Shown: piece by piece, positions 25,319-36,044 of the stretch
How positions within the stretch are numbered: the stretch's first letter is position 1
Layout of the letters: every line of letters begins with the position of its first letter
Assembly (NCBI GenBank): GCA_032622095.1
Contig: CP136068.1
Span: forward strand, 57,806,025 to 57,870,024
DNA: 64,000 nucleotides
Origin: Siphonodentalium dalli
Lineage: Eukaryota > Mollusca > Scaphopoda > Gadilida > Siphonodentaliidae
Direction of reading: 5' to 3'
Notes under the pieces: generated by a model
Databases searched by the model: none
What the model was told of the DNA's origin: nothing
Seen by the model: only the letters and a program-made list of their open reading frames with translations
Position numbers and translations under genes: made by a program

Positions 25319-26881
25319 TAGTGGGAAGGCCTTATTGGATGATACTGAGTGCCCCCAAATTTGAATTCCATAGACAAGACGGCTTTGAATTAAGGCATAA
25401 TATAGCGTTCGAAGGGCATCTCCTGGGAAAAATTTCCTCACCTTGTTCATACCATATAGGGCTCTTGCCATTTTAGAACATACCGCCGAGGTATGGTCTT
25501 TAAACGTGAGGTTTTCATCGATTGTAATTCCGAGAAATTTTAGGGATGTTTCATCACTTTTGTTTCCAACACGCTTGAGTTCTACGTCGTTTATGTATAT
25601 CTTTAGAAAATTCCATTTGTCGTCATTGTTTTTTGGATGAAGAAGCATATATTTACTTTTAGTTTTGTTTATGGATAGGCAGTTACAACAACACCATTTG
25701 TAGACATCTTTTAGCTCATTGTTCACGATGTTTTCAATAAGATGGCCGTTATTGCCGGATGTGTATAGCGTAGTATCATCGGCGAATGATAACAATTTCA
25801 ATGAAGTTGCAGCAGACACATCATTCACGTAAATGAGGAAAATTGTCGGACCGAGTATGGAGCTCTGGGGTCGGACCGAGTATGGAGCCCTGGGGCACTC
25901 CGTTGAGTATACCATTAAGACTAGAAATACTACCATTGAAGTCAGTAAACTGTCATCTTTCGGACAAATAGTCTCTGAACCAATCATTCACAATGCCACG
26001 TATTCCATAGTGATCCATTTTACTTAGTAGGATATCATGACTAATTGTATCAAAAGCTTTTGAAAGGTCAATGAAAATGGCTAAGGTGGAGTCTCGAGTG
26101 GGTTCATCATTTTGTTCGACTACATCTTCAAGTAAGTGCATAACGGGATGTATTGTTGAGTGACTTTTTCTGAAACCATACTGATGTTCATACAGGGTAT
26201 CTAAATCATTTAAGAAATCTACCAATCTTTTAGACATTATTTTTTCCAATATTTTTGAGAAACAAGGCAATATACTAATGGGTCTATAATTACTGAATTC
26301 ATCCTTATTACCGCTTTTGTAGATCGGGACAACTCGGGACAATTTCATTTTTTGGGGAAATATGCCATATTTGAGTGATAAATTGAATATATGTTTTAGG
26401 GCGATTGCTATCTCTTCTACCGTTGCCTTCATTATCTTACTCGTTAAACCATGCACGTCTTTGCTATTTTTGCTTTTAAAATTTAGGCAAGTCAGTATGA
26501 TTTCTTGTTCATTAGTGGGGGCTAATTTTAATACATCTGTTTCCCTGTAAAGAAGATAATCTGAGTAATTTGCACTATGTTCATGTATGACTCTTTCACT
26601 TGTTTGTTGACCAACACTTGAAAAATAATCATTAAACTTTTCTGCTATATCTGTTTTATGAGTGATTTTTATCTGGTTATCTACAAATATAGAAGGAATT
26701 GAGTTTGCATTAGAAGTTTTATTGATCGCTCCATTCAATATCCTCCAGGTAGCCTTTATATCTCTCTTGTTTTGTTCCAATATATCACAATAGTACGTTT
26801 TCTTGCTTAGTCTTATTGTGCTTCTGTACGTCTGGCAGTACGACTTATATCTGTTTTTGTTTACTTCTGTTGGTGTCTTCA
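25319..26881 (-). pseudogene. LINE-A ORF2, reverse transcriptase
   Basis: The motifs in order are VVPIYKSGNKDEFSNYRPIS, YGFRKSHST, FIDLSKAFDTISHDIL (first catalytic Asp), GVPQGSILGP, SFADDTTLY (catalytic Asp pair) and ALIQSRLVYGIQIWGHS. Two lesions are visible: a TGA at 25953-25955 after DYLSER, and a 25-bp tandem duplication at 25845-25894 that repeats the SILGP region and shifts the frame. Catalytic residues are retained. Upstream it abuts the family-2 insertion at 26887; downstream it is cut by the family-1 array. Confidence 0.85.
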
Positions 26882-26886
26882 ATTTT

Positions 26887-27771
26887 TAGCTCAACTTTAC
26901 TTTGTAAAGTTTGAGCTATTGTCATGGCTTTGTCGTCCGTGTGTGTGTGTGTGTGTGTGTGCGTGATGCGTCAACAATTTCCTTTAGCACGGGCTACAGG
27001 TCGTACCTTTGGTCGGATCATTATGAAATTTGTCATAGCTGTTGACATTGACATGTAGATGGGAACGAGTCATTTTGGGTTCATTCGGGAAAAAAAACAT
27101 GGCCGCCAGTGGCCATCTTTGATTTCAATATTCAATCCATTAGCACGGGCTGCAGGTCGTACTGTTCGTCTGATCATCATGAAATTTGTCATGGATGTTA
27201 ATATTGACATGTAGATGGGAACGAGTAATTTTGGGGTTATTCGGCCAAAAAACATGGCCACCGGCAGCCATCTTAGATTTTACTCTTTGCATGACTAAAT
27301 TCTTTGGCACGGCCTACAGGTCGTACCTTTGGTCGGATCATCATAAATTTTTTCTTGGATGTTAACAATGACATGTAGATGGGAACGAGTCATTTTGGGG
27401 GTCATTCGGCAAAAAAACATGGCCGCCAGCAGCCATTTTGGATTTTACTCTTTGTATGACTAAATCCTTTAGCACGGGCTACATGTCGTACCTTTAGTCT
27501 GATCATCATGAAATTTGTCATGGCTGTTGAAATTGGAATGTAGCGGCCATGTTGGATTTCAAAATTCAATCCATTAGCACGGGCTACAGGTCATACTGCT
27601 CGTCTTTTTGGGATCATTTGGCAAAACAAACATGGCTGCCAGTGGCCATCTTAGATTTTACTCTTTGCATAACTAGGCCTTTCAACTTTCCACATTCCTA
27701 ATCACTCCATTGACTTTAACACATGAAATTATTCCCTTTCCAAGTTGAGCTACAGTGTCATTGACACTTTC
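26887..27771 (+). mobile_element. Family-2 element, 885 bp, precisely inserted in LINE-A ORF2
   Basis: The head TAGCTCAACTTTACTTTGTAA is followed by GTTTGAGCTATTG, a GT microsatellite, GGCACGGGC-type tandem units, and the end AAGTTGAGCTACAGTGTCATTGACAC plus TTTC. ATTTT occurs on both sides (26882-26886 and 27772-27776). Keeping one copy restores LINE-A's reading frame across NKLYIK and KTPTEVNKN. This gives exact element limits. The ATTTT could be a 5-bp duplication, or part could be T-run element ends with no duplication. Confidence 0.8.
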
Positions 27772-27776
27772 ATTTT

Positions 27777-28512
27777 ATATAGAGTTTATTTTTTTCCAGA
27801 GAGGATTTAAGAATTCCATTTGTAATCCATGGTTCTCGTTTGATGTACTTTTTGGGGACTTTCCTATTTGTCAACGGGAATGCTTTTTCAAAGGCATCCA
27901 TATATAGTTCCAAGAATATATCATATGACTCGTTCACTGATTTACAGTTTAAGACTGGCTGAAAGTTACAATTTTTTAATATATATTTGAAAGTTCTAGT
28001 ATTTTTGTCATTAAAGACTCGATATGGTTTTATGTTGTCACCATCCGGCGTACGTGAAGGTTCTGTGCCTCGTGATGGTTCGAGAAAGAAGATAGCGAGA
28101 TGGTCCGATACATCAGTGAGTATTATACCAGATTTGCTGCCCGCAGTTGCACTGTTGGTATATATATGGTCTATGAGGGTTGCCGAATGTTCGGTAAGTC
28201 GTGTCGGCCTAGTTATACTAGGTATGAAAACAAAGGAAAATATATTACTTAAGAAATTGTCCGTTTTCTCGTGGGTTTCAAATTTTAGTAAATCAATATT
28301 AAAGTCGCCAATTAAAAATGCCTTAAGATTTGATTTATTTATTTCGCCCATAATACCTTCAATATCTTTCGTAAATGTATCAAGGTCAGCGCGTGGTGCA
28401 GTGTTGGGCCTATATATACATCCAACTAGGTAAGAATTTGTGCATCCTGGATTTATCTCAACAAATATAGTTTCTATGATGTGTGGTTTAAATATAGACA
28501 AATCTTTCCTCA
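27777..28512 (-). pseudogene. LINE-A ORF2, endonuclease middle and C-terminal part
   Basis: An uninterrupted frame of about 245 codons. It begins RKDLSIFKPHIIETIFVEI and carries GCIYRPN, the apurinic-endonuclease motif FLIGDFNIDLL and SDHLAIFF, then PWITNGILKSS leading into the linker before the reverse transcriptase. These are the hallmarks of the EEP nuclease fold that nicks target DNA in LINEs. Its 5' side is cut at 28512 by the palindromic element and its 3' side by the family-2 element. Confidence 0.85.
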
Positions 28513-31500
28513 TAGTCTGGTCGACAAAAGGTTTGACCTAGAAAAAATTTGGACTAAGTTGGTTTGTATACCATTTTGAAGAGGAATATATCCTCTATAA
28601 CATATCTAAAATCCGCTTTGAGCATTTTTTGTAATTCAAGATGGCGTCCAAGATGGCTGCCATTTTCCTATAAGTCAGCTTGATGCAATTATAGTGAGAA
28701 CATCTTGTCATATGTATACACATGTATACAATTTTGTGACGCTAAGACATAACGTCATCTTTATGTGCCAAAATTGGAACTCCCCATCCAAGATGGCCAC
28801 CAAATTGGCGACCGGAAGTGGAATTTTTACGCATTTTACTAATATCTTTAAGATATGTCTCTGTGGTTTGGAACTGGTTCAGAATTGTGACTTTATTTTG
28901 TATTTAGCATGTTAACTGACCATTGGAGCAATGGAATATATTGTTCGTTGGGTCCACACCCCTTCCGATCACTCAAAAATTCGATTTTACAAAATGCGGT
29001 ATAACATTTCACAAAAGATCCCCATTGTGATTCTAGTCATATTTCATCAAGAAGTGGGAAGAACTGTGCAATGTAAGTGATGCATTCTATATCTTATTGA
29101 TATTCGAACTCAATGGTACCAAAATTGTGACTTTGGCTCAAAATGGCTGCCAAAATATGGAAAATGGTAATTATTATCCCAGCGTGCCATGCAACCGCGT
29201 ACAAGTTGTGGTGATGCACACAATTGACTATTCTGTCTTATATAGCTTAACTACTAACATTTCTGATGTACCCTGGGTATTTGTTACTATTTTAACCACT
29301 GAAATTACCAGAATTATTCGAAATTTTCTGTCACAAACCTGATATCAAAATCGGCAAAAAAATCGCTGTTCAGGTTTGAGCCAATTGTTAAAAGTAAAAT
29401 GGAACTATGTTTGGTATCAAAGATATTTATTATTTTGATATGTGTTACATGTGTCACACTGAGTTGTTTTAGACAAAATTACTCTAGATGGCTTCCAAAA
29501 TGGCAACCAAATTTGGTAAACATTATTATATACATATGTGTATATACGTGGTGTATATGTATACATAATCAATTGTGACTCACATGCTACTTAATCAACT
29601 AAATGTTCTATTCTGGTTGTCCCGGTACCCTACGAGGCATGACAAGTTCATTTTGAGGAATACAATATGGATTTTGCCAAAAACTTCCTTGTTTTTTGAA
29701 TGGAAATGGGCAGAACGTTGAAACGTAACTGAGAGGGATCATATTATGTGGCTATTCTGGCCCATTAGCATCAACATTGTTCCACTTAATACAGTGTGTA
29801 TGTCTGTTGACTGTATTGTCATATGCGAGGTCAGTATGTATACATGGATTTATTGTATTCATGAATGATGTATAGTTATACAATGTGTGACTATATGGTC
29901 ATGCATGGGATGTCCATAGTGAGATGTATAGGTATATAAGGAGTAGCTGTATGGTGATGTGTGAGGTGAACATGTTTACAGTGAGTGGCTGTCTGGTCAT
30001 TGTAGTGGTGTATGGGCATAACGAGAGCAGCTACACTGTCCTGTATGTATATATGGAGTGACTGTGTGGTCAGGGTAGGCTGTACATATGTACATTGGGT
30101 GGCTGTATTGTCATGGGTGGGTCTATACATGTATGTATACATATGTTGGATGTATGGTAATGGATGGTGTATAAATAGGGTGTGGTCTATGGTTATGGGC
30201 AATGTGTATATGTGTACATGGAATGACTGCACGGTCATTGTTGAAGTGTATATGCATACCTGGAGTACACTTGGATGGCCATTGGCGGCTAGTGTATATA
30301 TATAGTGACCTCATGGTGATGGTGGGAATGGGATGTATATGTTTATATGTAGGGCCTATTGTATTGTCATTGGTGTTGTGTACAAGCAAACAGTGAATAG
30401 CTGAATGCTCATGGAGAGGGTGTAAAAGTATACAGCGAGTGGCTGAATTGTCACGGTTGAGCTGTATATGCAAGTCTGAAGTGTACGAATGGCCGTATGT
30501 GCGGGGTATTGGTATATCTAGAAGGGCCTTATGACCATTGCTGAGGTATATATATACACCTGGAGTGACGCTGTGGTCATGGGTGAGGTGTATATATATA
30601 TCATGAGTGACTATATGGCCATGGCACGGCCAATATGTATATAGGGATTAAAAGTACATATGGCAAAATTAATGGTAGGGTGAATTGATATACAAGGAGT
30701 GAATATGATCACGAATGTGGTTTATGCTTATAGAGCGACAGGCTGAATTGTAATGGATCAGGTGTATATACAAGTCTGGAGTGTATGAATGGCCGTGTGC
30801 GCGGTACGGGACATTGATATATCTAGAAGGGCTGTAAGGCCATTTGTGATGTCTATATGTATATACCTGAGTGACTCTATGGTTTTGGGTTGTGTGTATA
30901 TCTTGAGTGGCTATATGGCCACGGGCGTCGCAAATATGTATATATACAGGGAGTGAGACTGTATGACCACTGGTGAGGCAAATAGGTATACACGAAATGA
31001 TGTATGATCATGGCTGTAGCGAACAGGTATACCAGGAGTGACTGTATGGTCACCGGTGAGGTGAATATGTATATCTTTAGTGGCTATATAGCTATGCACG
31101 TGGCAAATAACTATACATGGTGTGACTGTATGGCCTATGGTGAGGCAAATATGTATACAAGAGGTTACTTTATGTATACCTGGTGTGCCTGCATGGTTAT
31201 TCACGGCTATAGGGCCATGTGTTGGTGTATGGGTAAATCCAAGTGTGGCTGTATGGTAATGGACGTGCCACGTGGCCATTTATGTGGTGTTCATGTATAT
31301 ATGGAGTGACTTCATGCTCATGTGTGCTTTGTACTGGTGCACATTTGGGTGACTATCGCTTTCCACAATAACTCAAGGATATGTTAATCGATAGAGGTAA
31401 TATCAGAGTGTTCTCCACATTAATTGCGTTTTATATGCAATGTGAAGAAAACTGTTTTCCTGACAATAGTTTATAAGTTAATCAATTTCGATGCTAATGG

Positions 31501-32764
31501 GCCAGAGTAGCCAAATAATATGATTCCTTTCAGTTCAGTTTCAACGTTATGGCCGTTGCCGTTAAAAACATGGACAGAATCCCAAAAGAGGTGTTCGGAA
31601 AAATCCATACTGCAATTCCCTTAAAATGAATTTGTCGTGCCTCATAAGAATATAAGATTTAGTTGTCAGTTGATTAAGTAGCATGTTTAATAACCAAGTG
31701 AGTCACAATTTGCTAACATTTCGGAACAGCTGAGAATAATGTTCGGAATATAAGCTTTTTATCAAATTTGGTTGCCATTTTGCAAGTCATCTCGAGTAAT
31801 ATTGTCTATAACACCACACTATGACATATTTAAGGCATATCAAAATAAAAAGAACCTTTGATATTTACTTTTAAAAAATGGTCCAAACATGAAAAGTGAT
31901 TTTTGCCGAGTTTGATGCTGTTTGTGATAGAAAACCCCATAATTCTGGTAACTTCAGAATAGTAAATAGTAAAAATGAATCAAGGTGCATAAGAAATGTT
32001 GGTATTCAATGTATATAAGACATAATAATCAATTGTGTGCATCACCACAACTTATAAGCGGTTGCATGGCACGCTTGGATAATAATTGCCATATTCCATA
32101 TTTTGGTGGCCATTTTGAGCCAAAGTGACAATTTTGGTACCATTGAGTTCGAATATCAATAAAATATAGAATGCATCACTTACATTGCACAGTTCTTCCC
32201 ACTTCTTTGTAAAATATGACCAGAATCCCAATGGGGATCTTTTGTGAAATGTTATACCGCGTTTTGTAAAATCGAATTTTTGAGTGATCGGAAGGGGTGT
32301 GGACCACACGAACAGCATATTTCATTGTTCCAATGGTCAGTTAACATGCTAGATACAAAATAAACTCACAATTCTCAACCAGTTCCAAACCACAGACACT
32401 TATCTTAAAGGTATTTGTAAAAAAACGCAAAAAATCCACTTCCGGTCGCCATTTTGGTGGCCATCTTGTACGATGAGTTCCAATTTTGGCACATAAAGGT
32501 GACGTTATGTTTTAGCTTCACAAAAATGTATACATTTGTATGCATATGACAAGATGTTCTCACTATAATTGCATCAAGCTGACTTATAGGAAAATGGCAG
32601 CCATCTTGGACGCCATCTTGAATTACAAAAAATGCTCAAAGCGGATTTTAGCGGATTTTGGATATGTTATAGAGGAGAGCTTCCACTTCAAAATGGTATA
32701 AAAACCAACTTAGTCCGAATTTTTTCTAGGTTGACCCTAAAATTTGAGTTTATCGACCAGACTA
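28513..32764. mobile_element. 4.25-kb palindromic (fold-back) element with minisatellite core
   Basis: Arms of about 1.27 kb (28513-29778 and 31490-32764) are inverted copies starting TAGTCTGGTCGA. The 1.7-kb centre is a degenerate minisatellite. TCA flanks both sides (28510-28512 and 32765-32767). Removing the element with one TCA joins LINE-A codons DSLQYIL to RKDLSIF in frame. It has no transposase. A 3-bp duplication with very long arms suggests a non-autonomous DNA transposon of unassigned superfamily. Confidence 0.85.
29779..31489. repeat. Degenerate minisatellite core
   Basis: Units of roughly 45-75 bp contain variants of GGAGTGACTGTATGGTCATGG, GTGAGGTGTATATRTATA and ATATATACATGG. The array runs from about 29830 to 31330. 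Frames of about 100 codons on both strands come from the repetition and show no domain. Unit length and sequence vary strongly. Confidence 0.7.
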
Positions 32765-32767
32765 TCA

Positions 32768-33205
32768 GTATATATTGTAGACTGTCGCGGATGAATAGGC
32801 CAACTCCTCCTCTCCCATCATCCCTTTCTGGACGAGTTTTAAATTCGAGGTTATGGTACCCAGTTAGCTCAAATTCAGTTTCGTGTACCTTAAATATTTC
32901 TGTGAGAGAAATAATATCAAAGAGATTTTGGCTACTTTGAATACTTAGTAGTAGGTATTTAATTTATCCCAGTTTGCATTCAAACTACGACAATTCAACC
33001 CAAAAAATGATTTATCATACTGTCTACCCCCAAATTTGTTCTGAAGTTGTTCAGGAGAGTAATAGTTACAGTTTCTATTCATATTAAGCAAATCCATCTT
33101 AGTATCTTCTATATCATCCTGGCCTAATTCATCGAGCTTATAAGCTAGGTCATAATGTGTTGAGCCCTGAATCTCGCCCAGACTTAGATTACCCGCAATC
33201 GACAT
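32768..33205 (-). pseudogene. LINE-A ORF2, N-terminus and first part of endonuclease
   Basis: It starts at ATG 33205 (MSIAGNLSLGEIQG). FFGLNCRSLNANWDKLNTY is the typical beginning of the nuclease domain. A single missing base near 32950 shifts the frame; reading then resumes with LLSIQSSQNLFDIISLTEIF, DDGRGGVGLFIRDSLQYIL, up to the TCA target of the 4.25-kb element. The segment is otherwise open. Confidence 0.78.
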
Positions 33206-33453
33206 TTGTCAAAGATAATTCAACAATTAAGTAAATTGCCGTGCACAAACCAGTCATTTCATTGCTATATTCATCAGTGATACTATAAGTTCCTTTTCTC
33301 ATGAATAAATAATTGTTTGGTATTTCTTCGCGACTGGAGTATATCAGACTGTTTAATTGTGTAAGCCACAATAATTTAGAAAGTGTGTGACAAACTATTT
33401 GAACAAATAACATATTACGCAAGTTGTATAGTGTATGTAACATAAAGTTTGAG

Positions 33454-33617
33454 ACCGATATTCACCAAACTTAATATGGAGCATCAGGGTGACCTATAGA
33501 TGGGAGCTATAATTTTTCCGAATTTCGATGAAAAGCATGGCCGCCAGCAGCCATCTTGGATTATAAATTTGAATCCATCGGCACACCTACAGCCCGTATT
33601 TATGGCCGGATCATTTT
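33454..33617 (+). mobile_element. Family-2 element, continuation beyond LINE-A
   Basis: CCGATATTCACCAAACTTAA, GGGTGACCTATAGATGGGAG and AGCCATCTTGGATT continue the copy broken at 16993. The LINE therefore inserted into a family-2 body. Confidence 0.6.
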
Positions 33618-33740
33618 TAGCTCATGCAACTTTACATGTAAAGTTTGAGCTATTGCCATGGGTTGGTATCCGTCGACCTTGTGTGTGTACGTGCGTGTGT
33701 GATGGATGGTATGTGTGAGGGTGTGTGTGTGTTAAGGTGG
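33618..33740 (+). mobile_element. Family-2 5' head fragment
   Basis: TAGCTCATGCAACTTTACATG and AAAGTTTGAGCTATTGCCATGG form the usual head hairpin, followed by a GT-rich microsatellite to about 33735. The body units are absent, so it is a truncated copy or a recombinant. Confidence 0.55.
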
Positions 33741-35329
33741 GATAATGCTCTGGGTTAGGGATATACCTTGTCGACGAGAGTGGATTAGGACAGGAGGCTC
33801 ATTCTCGGCGAAAACTGCGAGTTCAGTCTAAAATTATATGTCAAAATGTAGGTCTAGGTTTGGAGTATCAGAAACCAGTGGCATTTTCCGGGAATGTAGT
33901 TAAGTGGAGAAATTTGTCTTCGAAAGTAGCCTTTGGCATTCGTACGCAAACAATTCAAAACCGCATTTTACCCAAAACATAACTTAGTGACATGTGGCCA
34001 CGTGTCCCAACTACAATTCCATTTGAAAATATTTAACGTTTCCCCAAATAGACTACCCACAGAAACGAATTTACCAAACCCACTAAACACGTGGTTTCGG
34101 AATCTATTATATCGATTCATTTGCTACCTGCACACGGCTACAAAGTTCAATCTCGCGCATCACTACATGTATGGAAGCCCATAGATGTTAGTTAACTTTT
34201 ATCTTCAGTGTACGACAACTGTGTCGTGATTTATCTCCATTTCCAATATTGTGTTCGTTGTGTGGTTCCGTGACAGTGAACGTATTATTACAGGCTTGTT
34301 AAGGATGATTTCAGGCTTCCAAACCTCCAGTTACAACAACACATACAGATAGCAACCATTATCGCGTTATGTCACTGCAGTTAATTTTGAAGAAGTGTGG
34401 TTCCCCAAATGACATTTCTTATACTTTTAGCTTTCCTCGAGACCATTTGACCCACATGTGAGGTCCGTAAACTGTCTTTGCTTCGGGTATATAGCCATCG
34501 TGCTGTCGCTTTTATTTTTCTCGACATCTATCGAAGTTACATGTACATTTGTATATATGTGCACGAGCTCCATGTTCATAACCTACAATTGTGATGCGTA
34601 CCAGTGTTTAAGTGTTATTATCTTAGATATTGATATTATGATTGTCTAATAATAAATATATCAGAATATATTATTTATCATGGAAATTCATGGCCATTCA
34701 CGTTTCGATCGGAATGGCATATTGACATGCTCCTCAACTCAGATAAAGCTTTATTCCGGAGAATAACAAAACAATATAACAAAAGTCAAAAGTTCAAACG
34801 GTCAGTGGATGGATGCGCACGCGTAAGCTGGTGGTGCGTATACTATAGTACGACATGCCATATTATACAACACGCCATCCAACATTTGTTCAACGCGCGC
34901 ACGCTCTTAATTTTAAGTTTGGTCGCATAATATATATACATATAAGGCCACCATAATTTGCTCAGAATCCATCCTCCATGCATGCACAACATGATAATTC
35001 CAATTCACAAAGTATATAATTATATAGGTTTATAAGAGTAAAAAAAAATTAAATTAGTTATTTTGACACATTCGTTTATGTGTTATTTGATCTTCTATTT
35101 TCTAAGTAAGATTCAAATAATTTTGCAAGTTTATGTAAGCTGTATTAAATACAATACCGTTCTAAGACATTGACAATAATCTTACAGAATGCCTATTTTC
35201 GATCAGAAATGAGAATTACTATTGATAACTGATTATTTGTTTTTGATTAAAATTATATTATTGACAAATGTTACCAATAAATAACACAATAGACGTCAAA
35301 TAAAGACGAAACTAAAAGGGACTATATTT
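33741..35329. other. No feature seen
   Basis: AT-rich sequence without coding frames, exon signals or repeats that I can support. Confidence 0.5.
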
Positions 35330-35492
35330 CTTCGCGCGTGTAGCGCAGTACTGACGTATAGTGGTGAAGCGTCTGAGCCAACACAAGACTTGTATACAGT
35401 TTGCGTGTTCTCTATAGAGCTGATGTTGTTAAAACGGCATAAAGCTTTTATTCAAGTTCATCGACAACTATAGCGATATACAACGAACATCC

Positions 35493-36044
35493 GTGGACAG
35501 TGACGATCCTGCTCATAATTTGTCAACACATGGCGAACGTAGTAGGGATTACCCTACACAAAGACCCCCTCATCGACAACATGCTGAGCATGTGAACACT
35601 AACGGTCCGCCTGATTCTTATGCCGATGCTCTGAGCGCACCGAGGCAAATTCAAACTCTAATACGGAACGACCAACGTCCTGCGGCATTAAAGAGGAACC
35701 CCAGTCGCAAATCCGCACGTATTTCTGACCGGAATCCTCGTTCAGATAATGACCGAAATGTATTCTCAGTCGTCCACCGGACAAGAACAGTGCGTCTTTT
35801 CGTAGGCGGTATCGATGGAAGTTCTACAGAGAATGGCCTCGCTCACTTTCTCTCTGAAAGAGGTATCAAGCCAACGTTCTTGAAGCTCATGGCTAGTTCC
35901 AGAATTGGGACTGTGAGTGCTCGTTTAAATGTATCCAAGGACGAAAGCATCCCACTATTTGACAACCGTTTTCTGGCCCGCAGGCGTCTACTGCAGGGCT
36001 TGGTACTCAGAAGCTCCCAGCTCAACAAACAATGGCTATTATAA
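35493..36044 (+). CDS. LINE-B ORF1 (RNA-binding-type protein), start uncertain
   Basis: 183 codons. The N-terminal half is polar and rich in Arg/Pro/Ser (GERSRDYPTQRPPHRQ, YADALSAPRQIQ). The second half begins VRLFVGGIDGSSTENGLAHF, which looks like the RRM-related or PRE-like fold of LINE ORF1 proteins, which bind the element's RNA. The open frame starts with GTG and has no in-frame ATG for about 130 codons, so the true start is mutated or elsewhere. The end overlaps the start of ORF2 by about 13 bp. Confidence 0.55.
   Translation: MDSDDPAHNLSTHGERSRDYPTQRPPHRQHAEHVNTNGPPDSYADALSAPRQIQTLIRNDQRPAALKRNPSRKSARISDRNPRSDNDRNVFSVVHRTRTVRLFVGGIDGSSTENGLAHFLSERGIKPTFLKLMASSRIGTVSARLNVSKDESIPLFDNRFLARRRLLQGLVLRSSQLNKQWLL

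Larger units (their letters stand above)
16994..33450 (-). mobile_element. LINE-A, non-LTR retrotransposon with three large nested insertions
   Basis: It reads on the minus strand: ATG near 33205, endonuclease, reverse transcriptase, a C-terminal Cys-rich tail ending at 17408, a 3' UTR, and a short tandem tail of TATATATTATTGT-like units at 16994-17020. Without the insertions at 17828-25318, 26887-27771 and 28513-32764 the ORF2 spans about 3.2 kb, a normal length for this class. The domain order and motifs fit the Jockey/CR1/L2 group; I do not assign a clade. The 5' end near 33450 is set by resumption of the family-2 host. No ORF1 is visible, so it is 5' truncated or a single-ORF type. Confidence 0.8.

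Noticed and set aside
27987-28433. 148-codon plus-strand frame
   Set aside because: It is the antisense shadow of the LINE-A endonuclease frame, which has the motifs.
29891-31309. Open frames of about 100-120 codons on both strands
   Set aside because: They come from the minisatellite core of the 4.25-kb element; composition is repetitive (His/Thr/Tyr-rich) with no domain.
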